This document shows positions 1-7,305 of a stretch of 34,470 nt of DNA, in pieces. Source of the stretch: Oscillospiraceae bacterium (GTDB lineage: Bacteria; Bacillota; Clostridia; Oscillospirales; Ruminococcaceae); assembly GCA_017460835.1 (NCBI GenBank), contig JAFUAD010000082.1, positions 1-34,470 on the forward strand, given 5' to 3'. The translations under genes and the position numbers were made by a program. How positions within the stretch are numbered: position 1 is the stretch's first letter; each line of letters opens with the position of its first letter. A model generated the notes under the pieces. The model was not told where the DNA came from and made no database searches. It saw only the letters and a program-made list of their open reading frames with translations.

Positions 1-136
1 GCACATCTGCTTGCAGCTTTTTCGTCATCTTGCACGAAAACTCCTTGCTGGGCGACAGCCCAGCGGCGTCGTTTTCATACAATCTGACGAAAGATCTGAC
101 TGCGCATCTGCACCACCAGCTCTGTGCGGTGTTGCC
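1..136. repeat. Possible dispersed repeat that interrupts the methyltransferase remnant
   Basis: Similarity to a methyltransferase, read on the minus strand, stops abruptly at about position 137 and unrelated sequence continues to the window edge. This stretch contains a perfect 7-bp hairpin (47-53 with 58-64, loop GACA). No minus-strand frame here resembles a known domain, although two frames stay open for long stretches. Such a clean junction suggests insertion of, or recombination with, an element. That it is repeated elsewhere in the genome is a guess; no second copy lies in this window. Confidence 0.3.
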
Positions 137-618
137 TAAAAGAAAGTGTGAACTTAAACCAATATCAAAGCAGTTGTCCGGATACGGCAATTTGTCAGGT
201 AATTCATGATAAATATAGCGCTGATCTTTCTTACCCTGCATATAGTCATCCAAGAATAATCTCATTGCGGACATTCTGATACTTTCAAGCTGTTCAAGAG
301 AAGTAATTCTGTGCGGTCATCGGAGCTGAATACATTTTCCCAGTTCATCGGCAGCTCCATTGCCGTGACCTCAGCAATATGCGCTTCCTGCTGCTCCTGC
401 TGTTCCTGCGCTGCATTTTCGCGTTTGAGGGCATCCTGATACAAGGCCTGAAAATCCTTTGCGATCTCCACGATAATCTCGCGCGGATAGATCAGATCCC
501 AGCTATAAAGCTCTTCGATCGCCTGCCTGATCTCATCGGGAGGAAGAATTGCTGCCGATCCCGAGCTTCTTTTTAATAAAACGCCGGAATATTCCAAGCT
601 GATCCAGCATACTGTCAC
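137..618 (-). pseudogene. Remnant of a class I SAM-dependent methyltransferase, frameshifted and truncated
   Basis: Two minus-strand frames together give one recognisable protein fragment. The upstream frame (618 to about 310) contains PPDEIRQAIEELY and ends in MNWENVFSSDDR; the downstream frame (about 306 to 137) continues as ITSLEQLESIRMSAMRLF and then LPYPDNCFDIGLSSHFLL. The last string is the post-motif II/III segment (LPxPDxxFDxxLSSHFLL) of a clostridial class I methyltransferase family. A one-base frameshift at about 303-314 joins the frames. The glycine-rich SAM motif I is missing at the front and the C-terminal half at the back, where unrelated sequence begins. A Gln/Glu-rich stretch (AAQEQQEQQEAH) lies in the middle. 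The product should be inactive. Family assignment is from motif recall. Confidence 0.55.
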
Positions 619-811
619 TCCCTTCCGTTATAATCCTTGCATACGGGTGTTCAGAATTCTGATGCCGGCATCTGCTCTATGCGGTAGGATATGGCGGATC
701 ATTTTCATTATATTGAAAGACGATTCCGAATTTAACCCGTTTTCCAGGCATGTGCAGTTTTATGCACATATTTTTCAGAACAGAATCTGCATTGCGCCTG
801 CGGAAACACAG

Positions 812-846
812 AAAAAGCGCGACCGGCTTTCACCGATCGCTCTTTT
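812..846 (-). terminator. Probable intrinsic terminator of the collagen-like gene
   Basis: Read on the minus strand, AGCGATCGG, a short TGAAAG loop, then CCGGTCGCGCT followed by TTTTTC. The stem has one bulge and one mismatch. It begins 62 bases after the collagen gene's stop codon. The rest of the 619-908 interval holds nothing I recognise. Confidence 0.5.
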
Positions 847-908
847 GATACTGTTCAAATGCCTTCTGCCGGTTCATGTTCCCGGCCTGTTTTGCCATTT
901 TCTCCCTT

Positions 909-1712
909 TCATTGAAGCTGCACAATGACCAGATGTGCAGAGACCGGACTGGTTCCGCCGCCGACGGGCGTCACCGTGAGGGCAGCGGCATTGCCCGCCG
1001 GATTGCGAACCGTCAGGACAGAATCGGCAGAGGTTGTCGTGACCAGGGCTGTTCCGACGATCTGCGAGGTTCCGGTTGCCCGCCCGGCAACGGTATAGGC
1101 GAGCTCAGAGCCGTTCAGCGTCAGGACAAGCTGCCCTGCCTCAGTTACGCTGACCTGAAACTGAATCTGATAGGTGCCGATTGCGCCGAGACGGAAGGAA
1201 CCGGCCGAGATGCGGGAGATGCCGGAGTCGCTGTTCGGGCCATCCTGCGGGAAGCTGACGTCGGCAGCCGGCGCAACCGTTGCGGCATTATCCGGCGGCA
1301 TCAGTGCATAAAAATCTGCATAGCTGAGGATTCCGCCCGCAGGCCCCGGAATTCCCTGTTCGCCCTGCGGCCCTGCGGGACCCGGTAAACCCTGCGCTCC
1401 CTGCGGCCCCGCGGGTCCCGGTAAACCCTGCGCGCCCGGCAGACCCGGTATTCCCTGCGGCCCCGGTATGCCCTGTAATCCGGGCGGACCTGCCGGCCCG
1501 GGGAATCCGCGTTCTCCGCGCAGTCCCGTCAGGCCGGGCTCTCCTCTGGGTCCCGGAAAGCCGCGCGGCCCCCGCGGCCCGCACGGCCCCGGTTTTCCCT
1601 CATAGCAGACCGCACAGACGGGCGGGACGCACCATACCGGGCAGCAGTCCTTCTGCGGACATCCATCACAGCAGGGCGGCTCCTGTGTATTCGGAAAAGA
1701 CTGTATCTCCAT
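909..1712 (-). CDS. Collagen-like Gly-X-Y repeat protein with BclA-like C-terminal domain
   Basis: 267 residues. The start is set at 1712 because GGAGG lies five bases upstream of the ATG; the longer open frame above it has no coding character. Residues 1-38 are Cys/Pro-rich with eight cysteines, including CC pairs at 14-15 and 23-24. Residues 39 to about 125 form 29 uninterrupted Gly-X-Y triplets, rich in GPA, GPQ and GIP/GLP, which should form a collagen-type triple helix. Residues about 126-267 resemble the trimeric jelly-roll C-terminal domains of exosporium glycoproteins such as BclA, with a typical [16 protein letters not shown] stretch. There is no signal peptide, consistent with assembly from the mother cell onto a spore surface. 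The Cys-rich head might anchor it by disulfides. The surface/exosporium role is inferred from family and from the sigma-K-like promoter upstream. Confidence 0.85.
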   Translation of the reverse strand: MEIQSFPNTQEPPCCDGCPQKDCCPVWCVPPVCAVCYEGKPGPCGPRGPRGFPGPRGEPGLTGLRGERGFPGPAGPPGLQGIPGPQGIPGLPGAQGLPGPAGPQGAQGLPGPAGPQGEQGIPGPAGGILSYADFYALMPPDNAATVAPAADVSFPQDGPNSDSGISRISAGSFRLGAIGTYQIQFQVSVTEAGQLVLTLNGSELAYTVAGRATGTSQIVGTALVTTTSADSVLTVRNPAGNAAALTVTPVGGGTSPVSAHLVIVQLQ

Positions 1713-1741
1713 TCTGACCTCCGATTGCTGAACTGTTACCC

Positions 1742-1770
1742 TACTATATGCAGCCGGGAGGAAAGCTGTG
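1742..1770 (-). promoter_or_regulatory. Possible sigma-K promoter of the collagen-like gene
   Basis: On the minus strand: CACA (1770-1767), a 16-base spacer, then CATATAGTA (1750-1742). This fits the published Bacillus sigma-K pattern mACm-N16/17-CATAnnnTA at every fixed position. The -10 lies 30 bases before the start codon, leaving a short leader that contains the GGAGG site. No sigma-A promoter stands out in the same interval. The consensus is short, so chance is possible. Confidence 0.4.
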
Positions 1771-1848
1771 AAGCCTTTGCGTGCCGGAATCCGTATGGAT
1801 GCCCGCCGGATACGGTATTTGATGCCGGAAAATCCCCATATAATGCAC

Positions 1849-1891
1849 ATGCCCTGCTGCACCGGATGGCTCCGTGCGGCAGGGCATTTTT
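1849..1891 (+). terminator. Strong hairpin with U-tract on the plus strand between two minus-strand genes
   Basis: A 16-17 bp stem (ATGCCCTGC... with ...GCAGGGCAT, one bulge, one mismatch) with loop ATGGCT, followed by TTTTT on the plus strand. It lies about 50 bases past the aminotransferase stop, so it may end that minus-strand transcript, but on the minus strand the run after the stem is only GTGCATTATAT. The clear U-tract points the other way, where no gene was found. Confidence 0.5.
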
Positions 1892-1937
1892 ACATAATCA
1901 GACGGAAAAACTGCTGAGGCAGGCGGTTCCGGGTCTG

Positions 1938-3137
1938 TTACCGGTAGGATTCCGCGAGCTTTTTGAATGCAGGCAGGCTGCGCTCGATCATCTCGGTCGT
2001 GACACAGTATGCGATGCGGATAAATCCCTCGCAGCCGAAGGAATCCGACGGGACAAGCAGCAGCTCGTAATCCCGCGCCTTCTGGCAGAATGCATTTGCA
2101 TCCGGCTCCAGTGCCTGAACCCAGAGATAGAAGGCGCCGTCCGGATAAATGCAGCGGTAGCCGTACTCGGTCAGGGCATTGTAGAGCAGATCGCGGTTTT
2201 TGCGGTAGATCGAAAGATCGGAGGTCTTGCCGACATTTTCCGCGACGACGCGCTGTGCCATGCTCGGTGCGCAGACAAAGCCAAGTGCCCGTCCTGCGCC
2301 GCAGACAGCCGCATAGACCTCGCGGTTCTGCGCCATTTTCGGCGATACCACGATATAGCCGATACGCTCGCCCGGCAGTGACAGCGATTTGCTGTACGAA
2401 TAGCACACGAAGGTGTCATCGTAGAGATTGGTCAGATACGGCACGACGGTCGTGTCATCATAGACCAGCTCGCGGTAGGGCTCGTCCGCGATCAGGTAGA
2501 TCGGATGCCCGTATTCCGCTTCCTTCTCCCGCAGGATTTCGCAGAATTTTCTGAGATTTTCCTCGGTAAAGACCACGCCGGTCGGGTTGTTCGGGGTGTT
2601 GACGATGATCGCCTTTGTTTCCGGTGTAATCAGCTCGGAAAATGCCTTGAGATTCATCTGGAATGTATCGAGATCGGCGGGAACGACGGTCAGCTTTGCA
2701 TTCGCTGCCTCAACAAATACACGGTATTCCGGGAAAAACGACGCAAAGGTCATGCAGGTATCGCCGGGGCAGAGGATCGCGTGCAGCGTGACGGTCAGCG
2801 ATGCCGCAGCGCCGCAGGTCATGTAGATGTCGCCGGCGGAAATGCCCGCGCCGAAGCGCTTGTTGATATCGTCCGCGATCGCAGCGCGGGTCGGCTCAGC
2901 GCCGACAGCGGAGGTATAGCCGTGCAGCAGCACCGAATCGGTCTCGTCCATCAGTCTGCGCATAGTGTCATGCACGGATTCCGGCGCGGGAACGCTGGGG
3001 TTGCCGAGGCTGAAATCGAATACATTTTCTCTGCCGATCTCCTTTGCGCGGCGGTTGCCGTATTCAAAGGTCTCGCGGATAATCGAAGGCGCCTGTCCGA
3101 GTGCGAGCATCGACGCCTGATAGGGCTGATATGCCAT
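1938..3137 (-). CDS. PLP-dependent class I/II aminotransferase (aspartate aminotransferase fold)
   Basis: 399 residues, full length for fold-type I aminotransferases. NTPNNPTGVVF is the conserved Asn-Pro segment contacting PLP, DEPYRELVYD carries the Asp/Tyr that bind the cofactor ring, and the Schiff-base lysine is in CYSYSKSLSLPGERIGY, with the invariant Arg just behind it. The protein transfers an amino group between an amino acid and a 2-oxo acid in the cytoplasm; the substrate cannot be read from sequence. Because it opens with FDFSLGNPSVPAPESV it belongs with the aspartate/aromatic-type enzymes rather than histidinol-phosphate aminotransferases. The start at 3137 is supported by AGAGGA eight bases upstream and by a sigma-A promoter. 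It is transcribed alone and its neighbours give no pathway. Confidence 0.9.
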   Translation of the reverse strand: MAYQPYQASMLALGQAPSIIRETFEYGNRRAKEIGRENVFDFSLGNPSVPAPESVHDTMRRLMDETDSVLLHGYTSAVGAEPTRAAIADDINKRFGAGISAGDIYMTCGAAASLTVTLHAILCPGDTCMTFASFFPEYRVFVEAANAKLTVVPADLDTFQMNLKAFSELITPETKAIIVNTPNNPTGVVFTEENLRKFCEILREKEAEYGHPIYLIADEPYRELVYDDTTVVPYLTNLYDDTFVCYSYSKSLSLPGERIGYIVVSPKMAQNREVYAAVCGAGRALGFVCAPSMAQRVVAENVGKTSDLSIYRKNRDLLYNALTEYGYRCIYPDGAFYLWVQALEPDANAFCQKARDYELLLVPSDSFGCEGFIRIAYCVTTEMIERSLPAFKKLAESYR

Positions 3138-3196
3138 ATTGATTCCTCTTTTCTCTCAATCATTGCGCGCCGGACTGCACCGGCTCTGCTTTCTAT

Positions 3197-3225
3197 ATGA
3201 TACCAGAAAACGGCGGATTTGTCAA
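3197..3225 (-). promoter_or_regulatory. Sigma-A promoter of the aminotransferase gene
   Basis: Minus strand TTGACA (3225-3220), 17-base spacer, TATCAT (3202-3197), 60 bases upstream of the start codon. Confidence 0.75.
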
Positions 3226-3326
3226 GGCGAAGAAAATGCCCCGGCATTCCCTGCCTGCTCCGACATTTTCCGCAGACAGCCTGTGATACAATAGAGCCAT
3301 CAAGGAGAATCGGGAGGGATCATCGG

Positions 3327-3890
3327 ATGCATTTCACAGAGCTCCTGCTGCTTTCGGTCGGGCTCGGAACAGATGCCTGTGCGGTATCCATGACAAACGG
3401 CATGTGCGGGCGCAGGCTGCGGGGGGGCTGGATTCTTGCGGACGGGCTGGTGTTCGGGCTGATGCAGGGTGCGATGCCGCTGCTTGGGTATCTGCTCGGC
3501 AGCATGTTCTCAGGCGTTATCTGCGCATTTGACCATTTTATCGCGCTGGTTCTGCTCTGCGTGATCGGCGGAAAGCAGGTCTTTGAAGCGCTGCATCCCG
3601 ATGCCGATGCGCAGAACGAGCGCCTGACAGTTCCGCTCCTGCTGCTTCAGGGCATCGCGACCAGCATCGACGCACTGGCGGTCGGGGTCAGCTTTTCGGC
3701 ATTTTCCGGCTTCCGGATTCTTCCGGCAATCTCGCTGATTGCAGCAGTCACGGCGGTGATGAGCTTCTCCGGCGTCCTGATCGGCAGGCGCTTCGGGGCA
3801 TGGCTGGCAGGGCGCGCACAGCTCGCCGGCGGGCTGCTGCTGATCGCAATCGGCGTCCGGATTTTTCTCTCTCATCTGCGGATTCTGTGA
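3327..3890 (+). CDS. mntP: MntP-family manganese efflux pump
   Basis: 187 residues, normal for MntP (formerly YebN), a six-helix inner-membrane exporter that relieves manganese excess. The two internally repeated halves each keep an acidic signature in a helix: GLGTDACAVSM near the N-terminus and ATSIDALAVGVSF near residue 110. The start at 3327 follows GGGAGGG; the open frame before it (from 3219) is Arg/Pro-rich and not part of the family. An extended -10 (TGTGATACAAT, ending at 3292) with a poor -35 would give a leader of about 28 bases. That is too short to hold the yybP-ykoY manganese riboswitch often found before this gene, so control by manganese, if any, works another way here. Confidence 0.85.
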   Translation: MHFTELLLLSVGLGTDACAVSMTNGMCGRRLRGGWILADGLVFGLMQGAMPLLGYLLGSMFSGVICAFDHFIALVLLCVIGGKQVFEALHPDADAQNERLTVPLLLLQGIATSIDALAVGVSFSAFSGFRILPAISLIAAVTAVMSFSGVLIGRRFGAWLAGRAQLAGGLLLIAIGVRIFLSHLRIL

Positions 3891-3899
3891 GGATATATG

Positions 3900-3930
3900 A
3901 AAAAATTGCTGTAAATATGCAATTTTTTTA
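3900..3930 (+). terminator. Intrinsic terminator after mntP
   Basis: AAAAAATTGC, nine-base loop, GCAATTTTTTTA. The A-rich 5' arm pairs with the U-tract. It directly abuts the next gene's -35 box. Confidence 0.75.
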
Positions 3931-3960
3931 TTGACCCGGCAGGCCGGATTCTGCTATAAT
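3931..3960 (+). promoter_or_regulatory. Sigma-A promoter of the CBM-dockerin-esterase gene
   Basis: TTGACC (3931-3936), 18-base spacer, perfect TATAAT (3955-3960). The leader of about 50 bases ends in GGGAGG at 4006-4011, six bases before the start codon. Confidence 0.85.
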
Positions 3961-4017
3961 ATACGATAGGGGGAATTATAAAACAGAAAGAGAGAGACTT
4001 ATTTTGGGAGGATTATT

Positions 4018-5868
4018 ATGAAACTGGCATGGAAAAAAGTGATGTCCTTTTCACTGGGGCTGATGACGGCGGCTGCGGCGTTTTCGGGAATACCCGCTGC
4101 TCCTGCATCGGCGGCAAAGCTGCTGCTGGCTGAGTTTGAGACCACAAACGACAGCTTCACCGGCAGAGGCGGCGCCTCGGTACAGTGGACATCCGATCAG
4201 TCGTACACCGGCGAATGCAGCCTGTTCGTCTCGGAGCGCGGGGCGACATGGCACGGTGCAATGCGCGATGCATCCTCGCTGATGCGCGCAGGCGAGACCT
4301 ACTCGCTTTCGGCAGCGGTGCTCCAGAAGAGCGGCGAGCCCGTCGAAATGAAGTTTTCGCTGCAATACTCCGATGCGGGCGGTACGGCGGCCTATTCGCA
4401 GATCGCGCTCGATACCGCGCAGGACGGCGAATGGCTGGTGCTCTCGAATCCCGCTTATCAGGTGCCGGAGGGCGCTACCAATCTTGCGATTTATGTGGAA
4501 ACAACCGAGTCTCAGACGGACTTCTATCTCGATACCGTGTCGGTCAGCGGCGCACCCGCCGTCATCAAGAAGGGCGACGCAAACGGCGACCTGAAGGTCG
4601 ATGTAGCCGATGCCGTTTCCCTTTCGCGGTTTTTGCGCGTTGAATCCGATGAGATCGAGCCGGGCGCGGATTACGACGGCAACGGCGTGATCAATGCAGT
4701 CGATCTGAGCATGCTGAAGCATGCGCTGCTCTACCCGACGGTCTCTCCGGTGATCGGTGACTGGGACAACTATCAGGAAACCGCATCGCCTGCGATGCTC
4801 AAGGTCTATCAGGACGGCGTGTACCGCGTCGGCAATACCGCGAGAATCCGCGAGAAGATCGCGAAGGCACAGGCGGGCGAGAAGGTCACGATCGGCTATA
4901 TCGGCGGCTCGATCACCGGCGGCGGCTCCGCAACCTCCGAGCCCAAGCGCTTTGTCAACCTGTCCTACGACTATTTCAAGGAGACCTTCGGTCAGGGCAA
5001 CAATGTGAGCATGGTCAATGCCGGCGCTGCGGGCACATCCTCCGTGGTCGGCAATATGCGTGTGGATCAGGATATTTTCTCGAAGAACTGCGATATCATC
5101 TTCATCGAATTCGCGGTCAACGATCAGGACGGCGACCGTTTCAAGAAATCCTATGAGGCGCTGGTGAAAAAGTGCCTGATGCAGGAAAATGCACCGGCAG
5201 TCGTGCTGATTACGCTCTGCCAGAAATCCGGCAGCAGCTGCCAGGACTGGATGGTCAAGGTCGGCGAGAATTATGATCTTCCGGTCATCAGCGGCAAGAA
5301 TGCGATCATGAACGCGATCAATGCAGGAACCCTGAGCTGGGATGCCAACTACGGCAGCGGCGATACGATTCACCCCGGCGACGGCGGTCATCAGCTGATC
5401 GCGGACTGCATCGCGTATTACTACCGTCAGGCGCTCCGCTCGGAGAATGCGTCGGATTCCTATGAGATTCCGGGCAAAACCGTGTACGGTGACGAGTATG
5501 CGACGGCACATCTGGTCGATATCAGCGCGCAGACGAATTTCTCCGCCGGTTCCTGGACAAGAGGCACCAACAGCAGTACCTACGGCGTCGGCTATACATA
5601 CAGCAAGAACGGCAACACGCCGCTGAGCTTCACGGTTCAGGGCAAGGGCATTCTGCTGCTGTTCCAGTCGAATTCCAGCAATATGGGTGCTGTCAATGTC
5701 ACGGTGAACGGCAAGACCAATAAGGTGACCTCGAATCTGCAATGGACATGGGGCGGCATGGACGGCGATCTCGGCTACTATCAGCCGAATTCCGATACGC
5801 TGAATATTTCGATTTCCAGTGCGGATTCCGGCACATTCGTGCTGTACGGCATCGCGGTGATCGACTGA
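4018..5868 (+). CDS. Secreted SGNH-type carbohydrate esterase with N-terminal CBM-like domain and internal dockerin
   Basis: 616 residues. A signal peptide (positive start, hydrophobic 8-22, cleavage near ASAA 30-33) is followed by a beta-sandwich resembling CBM4/9/22 modules (about 35-180). A type I dockerin spans about 185-240 with two calcium-loop repeats, GDANGDLKVDVADAVSLSRF and DYDGNGVINAVDLSMLKHAL. The esterase domain (about 265-475) has the SGNH blocks: Ser298 in GGSITGG, Gly in NAGAAGTSS, Asn368 in EFAVND, and Asp449/His452 in DTIHPGDGGH. A further beta-sandwich (about 500-616) follows. The likely job is deacetylation of plant polysaccharide such as acetyl-xylan or acetyl-mannan while docked on a cellulosome; substrate unproven. 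The dockerin lies between modules rather than at the C-terminus, its commoner place. The next gene is also a dockerin esterase. Confidence 0.88.
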   Translation: MKLAWKKVMSFSLGLMTAAAAFSGIPAAPASAAKLLLAEFETTNDSFTGRGGASVQWTSDQSYTGECSLFVSERGATWHGAMRDASSLMRAGETYSLSAAVLQKSGEPVEMKFSLQYSDAGGTAAYSQIALDTAQDGEWLVLSNPAYQVPEGATNLAIYVETTESQTDFYLDTVSVSGAPAVIKKGDANGDLKVDVADAVSLSRFLRVESDEIEPGADYDGNGVINAVDLSMLKHALLYPTVSPVIGDWDNYQETASPAMLKVYQDGVYRVGNTARIREKIAKAQAGEKVTIGYIGGSITGGGSATSEPKRFVNLSYDYFKETFGQGNNVSMVNAGAAGTSSVVGNMRVDQDIFSKNCDIIFIEFAVNDQDGDRFKKSYEALVKKCLMQENAPAVVLITLCQKSGSSCQDWMVKVGENYDLPVISGKNAIMNAINAGTLSWDANYGSGDTIHPGDGGHQLIADCIAYYYRQALRSENASDSYEIPGKTVYGDEYATAHLVDISAQTNFSAGSWTRGTNSSTYGVGYTYSKNGNTPLSFTVQGKGILLLFQSNSSNMGAVNVTVNGKTNKVTSNLQWTWGGMDGDLGYYQPNSDTLNISISSADSGTFVLYGIAVID

Positions 5869-5914
5869 CAGAATCCGGAAAAGCGGCTTCCATCGAAAAA
5901 ATCACGCGAAGGCA

Positions 5915-5943
5915 TTGACATTTTCCTGCAAATCTGTTAAACT
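5915..5943 (+). promoter_or_regulatory. Sigma-A promoter upstream of the second dockerin esterase
   Basis: TTGACA (5915-5920), 17-base spacer, TAAACT (5938-5943). Transcription would start near 5950 and meet a terminator hairpin at 5975-6014 before the gene at 6052. Confidence 0.7.
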
Positions 5944-5974
5944 GTAATCGTACAGAGCGTGGCTGTAACGAAAA

Positions 5975-6014
5975 CATGGGGCACCTCTTGAACAGAGGGC
6001 CCCATGCTGTTTTT
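5975..6014 (+). terminator. Intrinsic terminator between promoter and gene; possible attenuator
   Basis: Stem CATGGGGC/GCCCCATG, one bulged A, then CCTCT/AGAGG around a TGAAC loop, followed by CTGTTTTT. It may simply end the upstream esterase transcript, but the only good promoter for the downstream gene lies on its 5' side. An 18-codon frame (ATG at 5976, stop ending 6032) crosses it without a ribosome binding site. Confidence 0.75.
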
Positions 6015-6051
6015 ATGATGCCTATTGTGTAATAAAAAAGGAGAATGTTCA

Positions 6052-7272
6052 ATGCGATTCAAAACACGGAAGCGGATTTTTGCGCTGCTGACTGCCTCGG
6101 TCATGGCTGCCGCGGCTCTGCCCGCAATGCCGGTTCAGGCAGCAGGCTCTGCGCCGCAGTATGACAAAATCGTGATCCTCGGCGACAGCATTTCCACCCG
6201 CTATGCGCTGGCATCGGGCGAGAGCTCATATTATGAGATCCTCTCGGATTTCACCGGCGCAGGCGTGACAAACTACGCGGTTTCCGGCTATACCACCTCC
6301 GATCTGCTCACGCTGCTGGAGGATGAATCCAAGCAGGCTGCAATCAAGGAGGCAGACCTCATCTGCATCAGCATCGGCTCGAACGATATTCTGAAGCCCG
6401 CCCATGACTATTTCGACGCCTACCGGCAGGAGGGCGAGCTGTTTATGGATATCATCAAGCGGCTTGCAAAGGACGGCGACCCGAAATATTACATCGGACA
6501 GCTCACCGCAGCGACACGCGATGCGCGCGCACAGGCGATCGAGAATTACCCGCTGATCGAGACAGCGCTGCGCGATCTGAACCCGGATGCGGAAATTGTC
6601 ATGGAGAGCCTGTATAATCCCTTTGAGGTGCGGCAGCAGGTCGCCGCGAGCTATTCCGAGGATAACGAGGACATGAGCAACTACGAGGAGCTGATGCGGT
6701 ATATCTCGAATATGGAAAATCAGCTCAGCAAGGCGATGCGGAATCTGGAGACCGTCAAGGTCGCGGAGGTCGGCAATGCCTATGCGAATGCCGGCTGGGC
6801 GTTTGTCGGCTCAGGAAGAAACGATGTTCACCCGACCGAGACCGGTCATGCGATGATCGCAGCGGTCATCATGGATCTGCTCGGCATCACCGGTAAGACC
6901 TCCGATGTGTTCACGCGGTCGATCGAAAACATGATCATGGGTGATTACCGGCGTGTTTCCGAGAACAGCAGAAAACTGCTGCACCGGTATGCAAATCCGG
7001 GCGGACGGCTGTTCGGCGACGCGGACGACGACGGAAAAATCGCGGCTGAGGATGCGCAGATCGTCCTTCAGCGCTATACAAAGGGGCTTGCAAGTCTGTC
7101 ATCGGCAGCCGATTTCCTGACATACGAGGAGTTCAATGCCGTCGATGTGACCGGAGACGGTGAGGCCGATGTCGCGGATGCACAGTGCATTTTGCAGTAT
7201 TTCACCATCAATCTCTCGCAAAAGACAGTGAAATGGTCCGAGCTGACCGGCAATCCGAATGCACCGGACTGA
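6052..7272 (+). CDS. Secreted SGNH/GDSL hydrolase with C-terminal dockerin
   Basis: 406 residues. The ATG at 6052 is chosen because AAGGAG stands eight bases before it and a proper signal peptide follows (RFKTRKR, hydrophobic 9-25, cleavage near VQAA). The esterase domain starts with VILGDSIS (nucleophile Ser46), continues with VSGYTTSD (oxyanion glycine), SIGSND (Asn111) and NDVHPTETGH (Asp258, His260), so all four SGNH blocks are intact. The C-terminal type I dockerin (about 322-388) has loops GDADDDGKIAAEDAQ and DVTGDGEADVADAQ. The protein probably removes acyl groups from plant cell-wall carbohydrate as a cellulosome or surface-bound enzyme. The catalytic domain is the lipase/esterase GDSL type and differs clearly from the previous gene's domain, so this is not a recent duplication. 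Confidence 0.88.
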   Translation: MRFKTRKRIFALLTASVMAAAALPAMPVQAAGSAPQYDKIVILGDSISTRYALASGESSYYEILSDFTGAGVTNYAVSGYTTSDLLTLLEDESKQAAIKEADLICISIGSNDILKPAHDYFDAYRQEGELFMDIIKRLAKDGDPKYYIGQLTAATRDARAQAIENYPLIETALRDLNPDAEIVMESLYNPFEVRQQVAASYSEDNEDMSNYEELMRYISNMENQLSKAMRNLETVKVAEVGNAYANAGWAFVGSGRNDVHPTETGHAMIAAVIMDLLGITGKTSDVFTRSIENMIMGDYRRVSENSRKLLHRYANPGGRLFGDADDDGKIAAEDAQIVLQRYTKGLASLSSAADFLTYEEFNAVDVTGDGEADVADAQCILQYFTINLSQKTVKWSELTGNPNAPD

Positions 7273-7305
7273 ACACGATACAGAAAATACAACAGGAGAT
7301 CAGGT

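Noticed and set aside
1380-1600. DNA repeats as a CRISPR or satellite array
   Set aside because: The periodicity is three codons per unit and encodes Gly-X-Y; it is collagen coding sequence.
3241-3326. yybP-ykoY manganese riboswitch before mntP
   Set aside because: The likely transcription start leaves a leader of only about 28 bases, and no conserved element is seen.
4051-5742. 563-codon minus-strand open frame
   Set aside because: Shadow of the CBM-dockerin esterase, whose domains and catalytic residues are intact on the plus strand.
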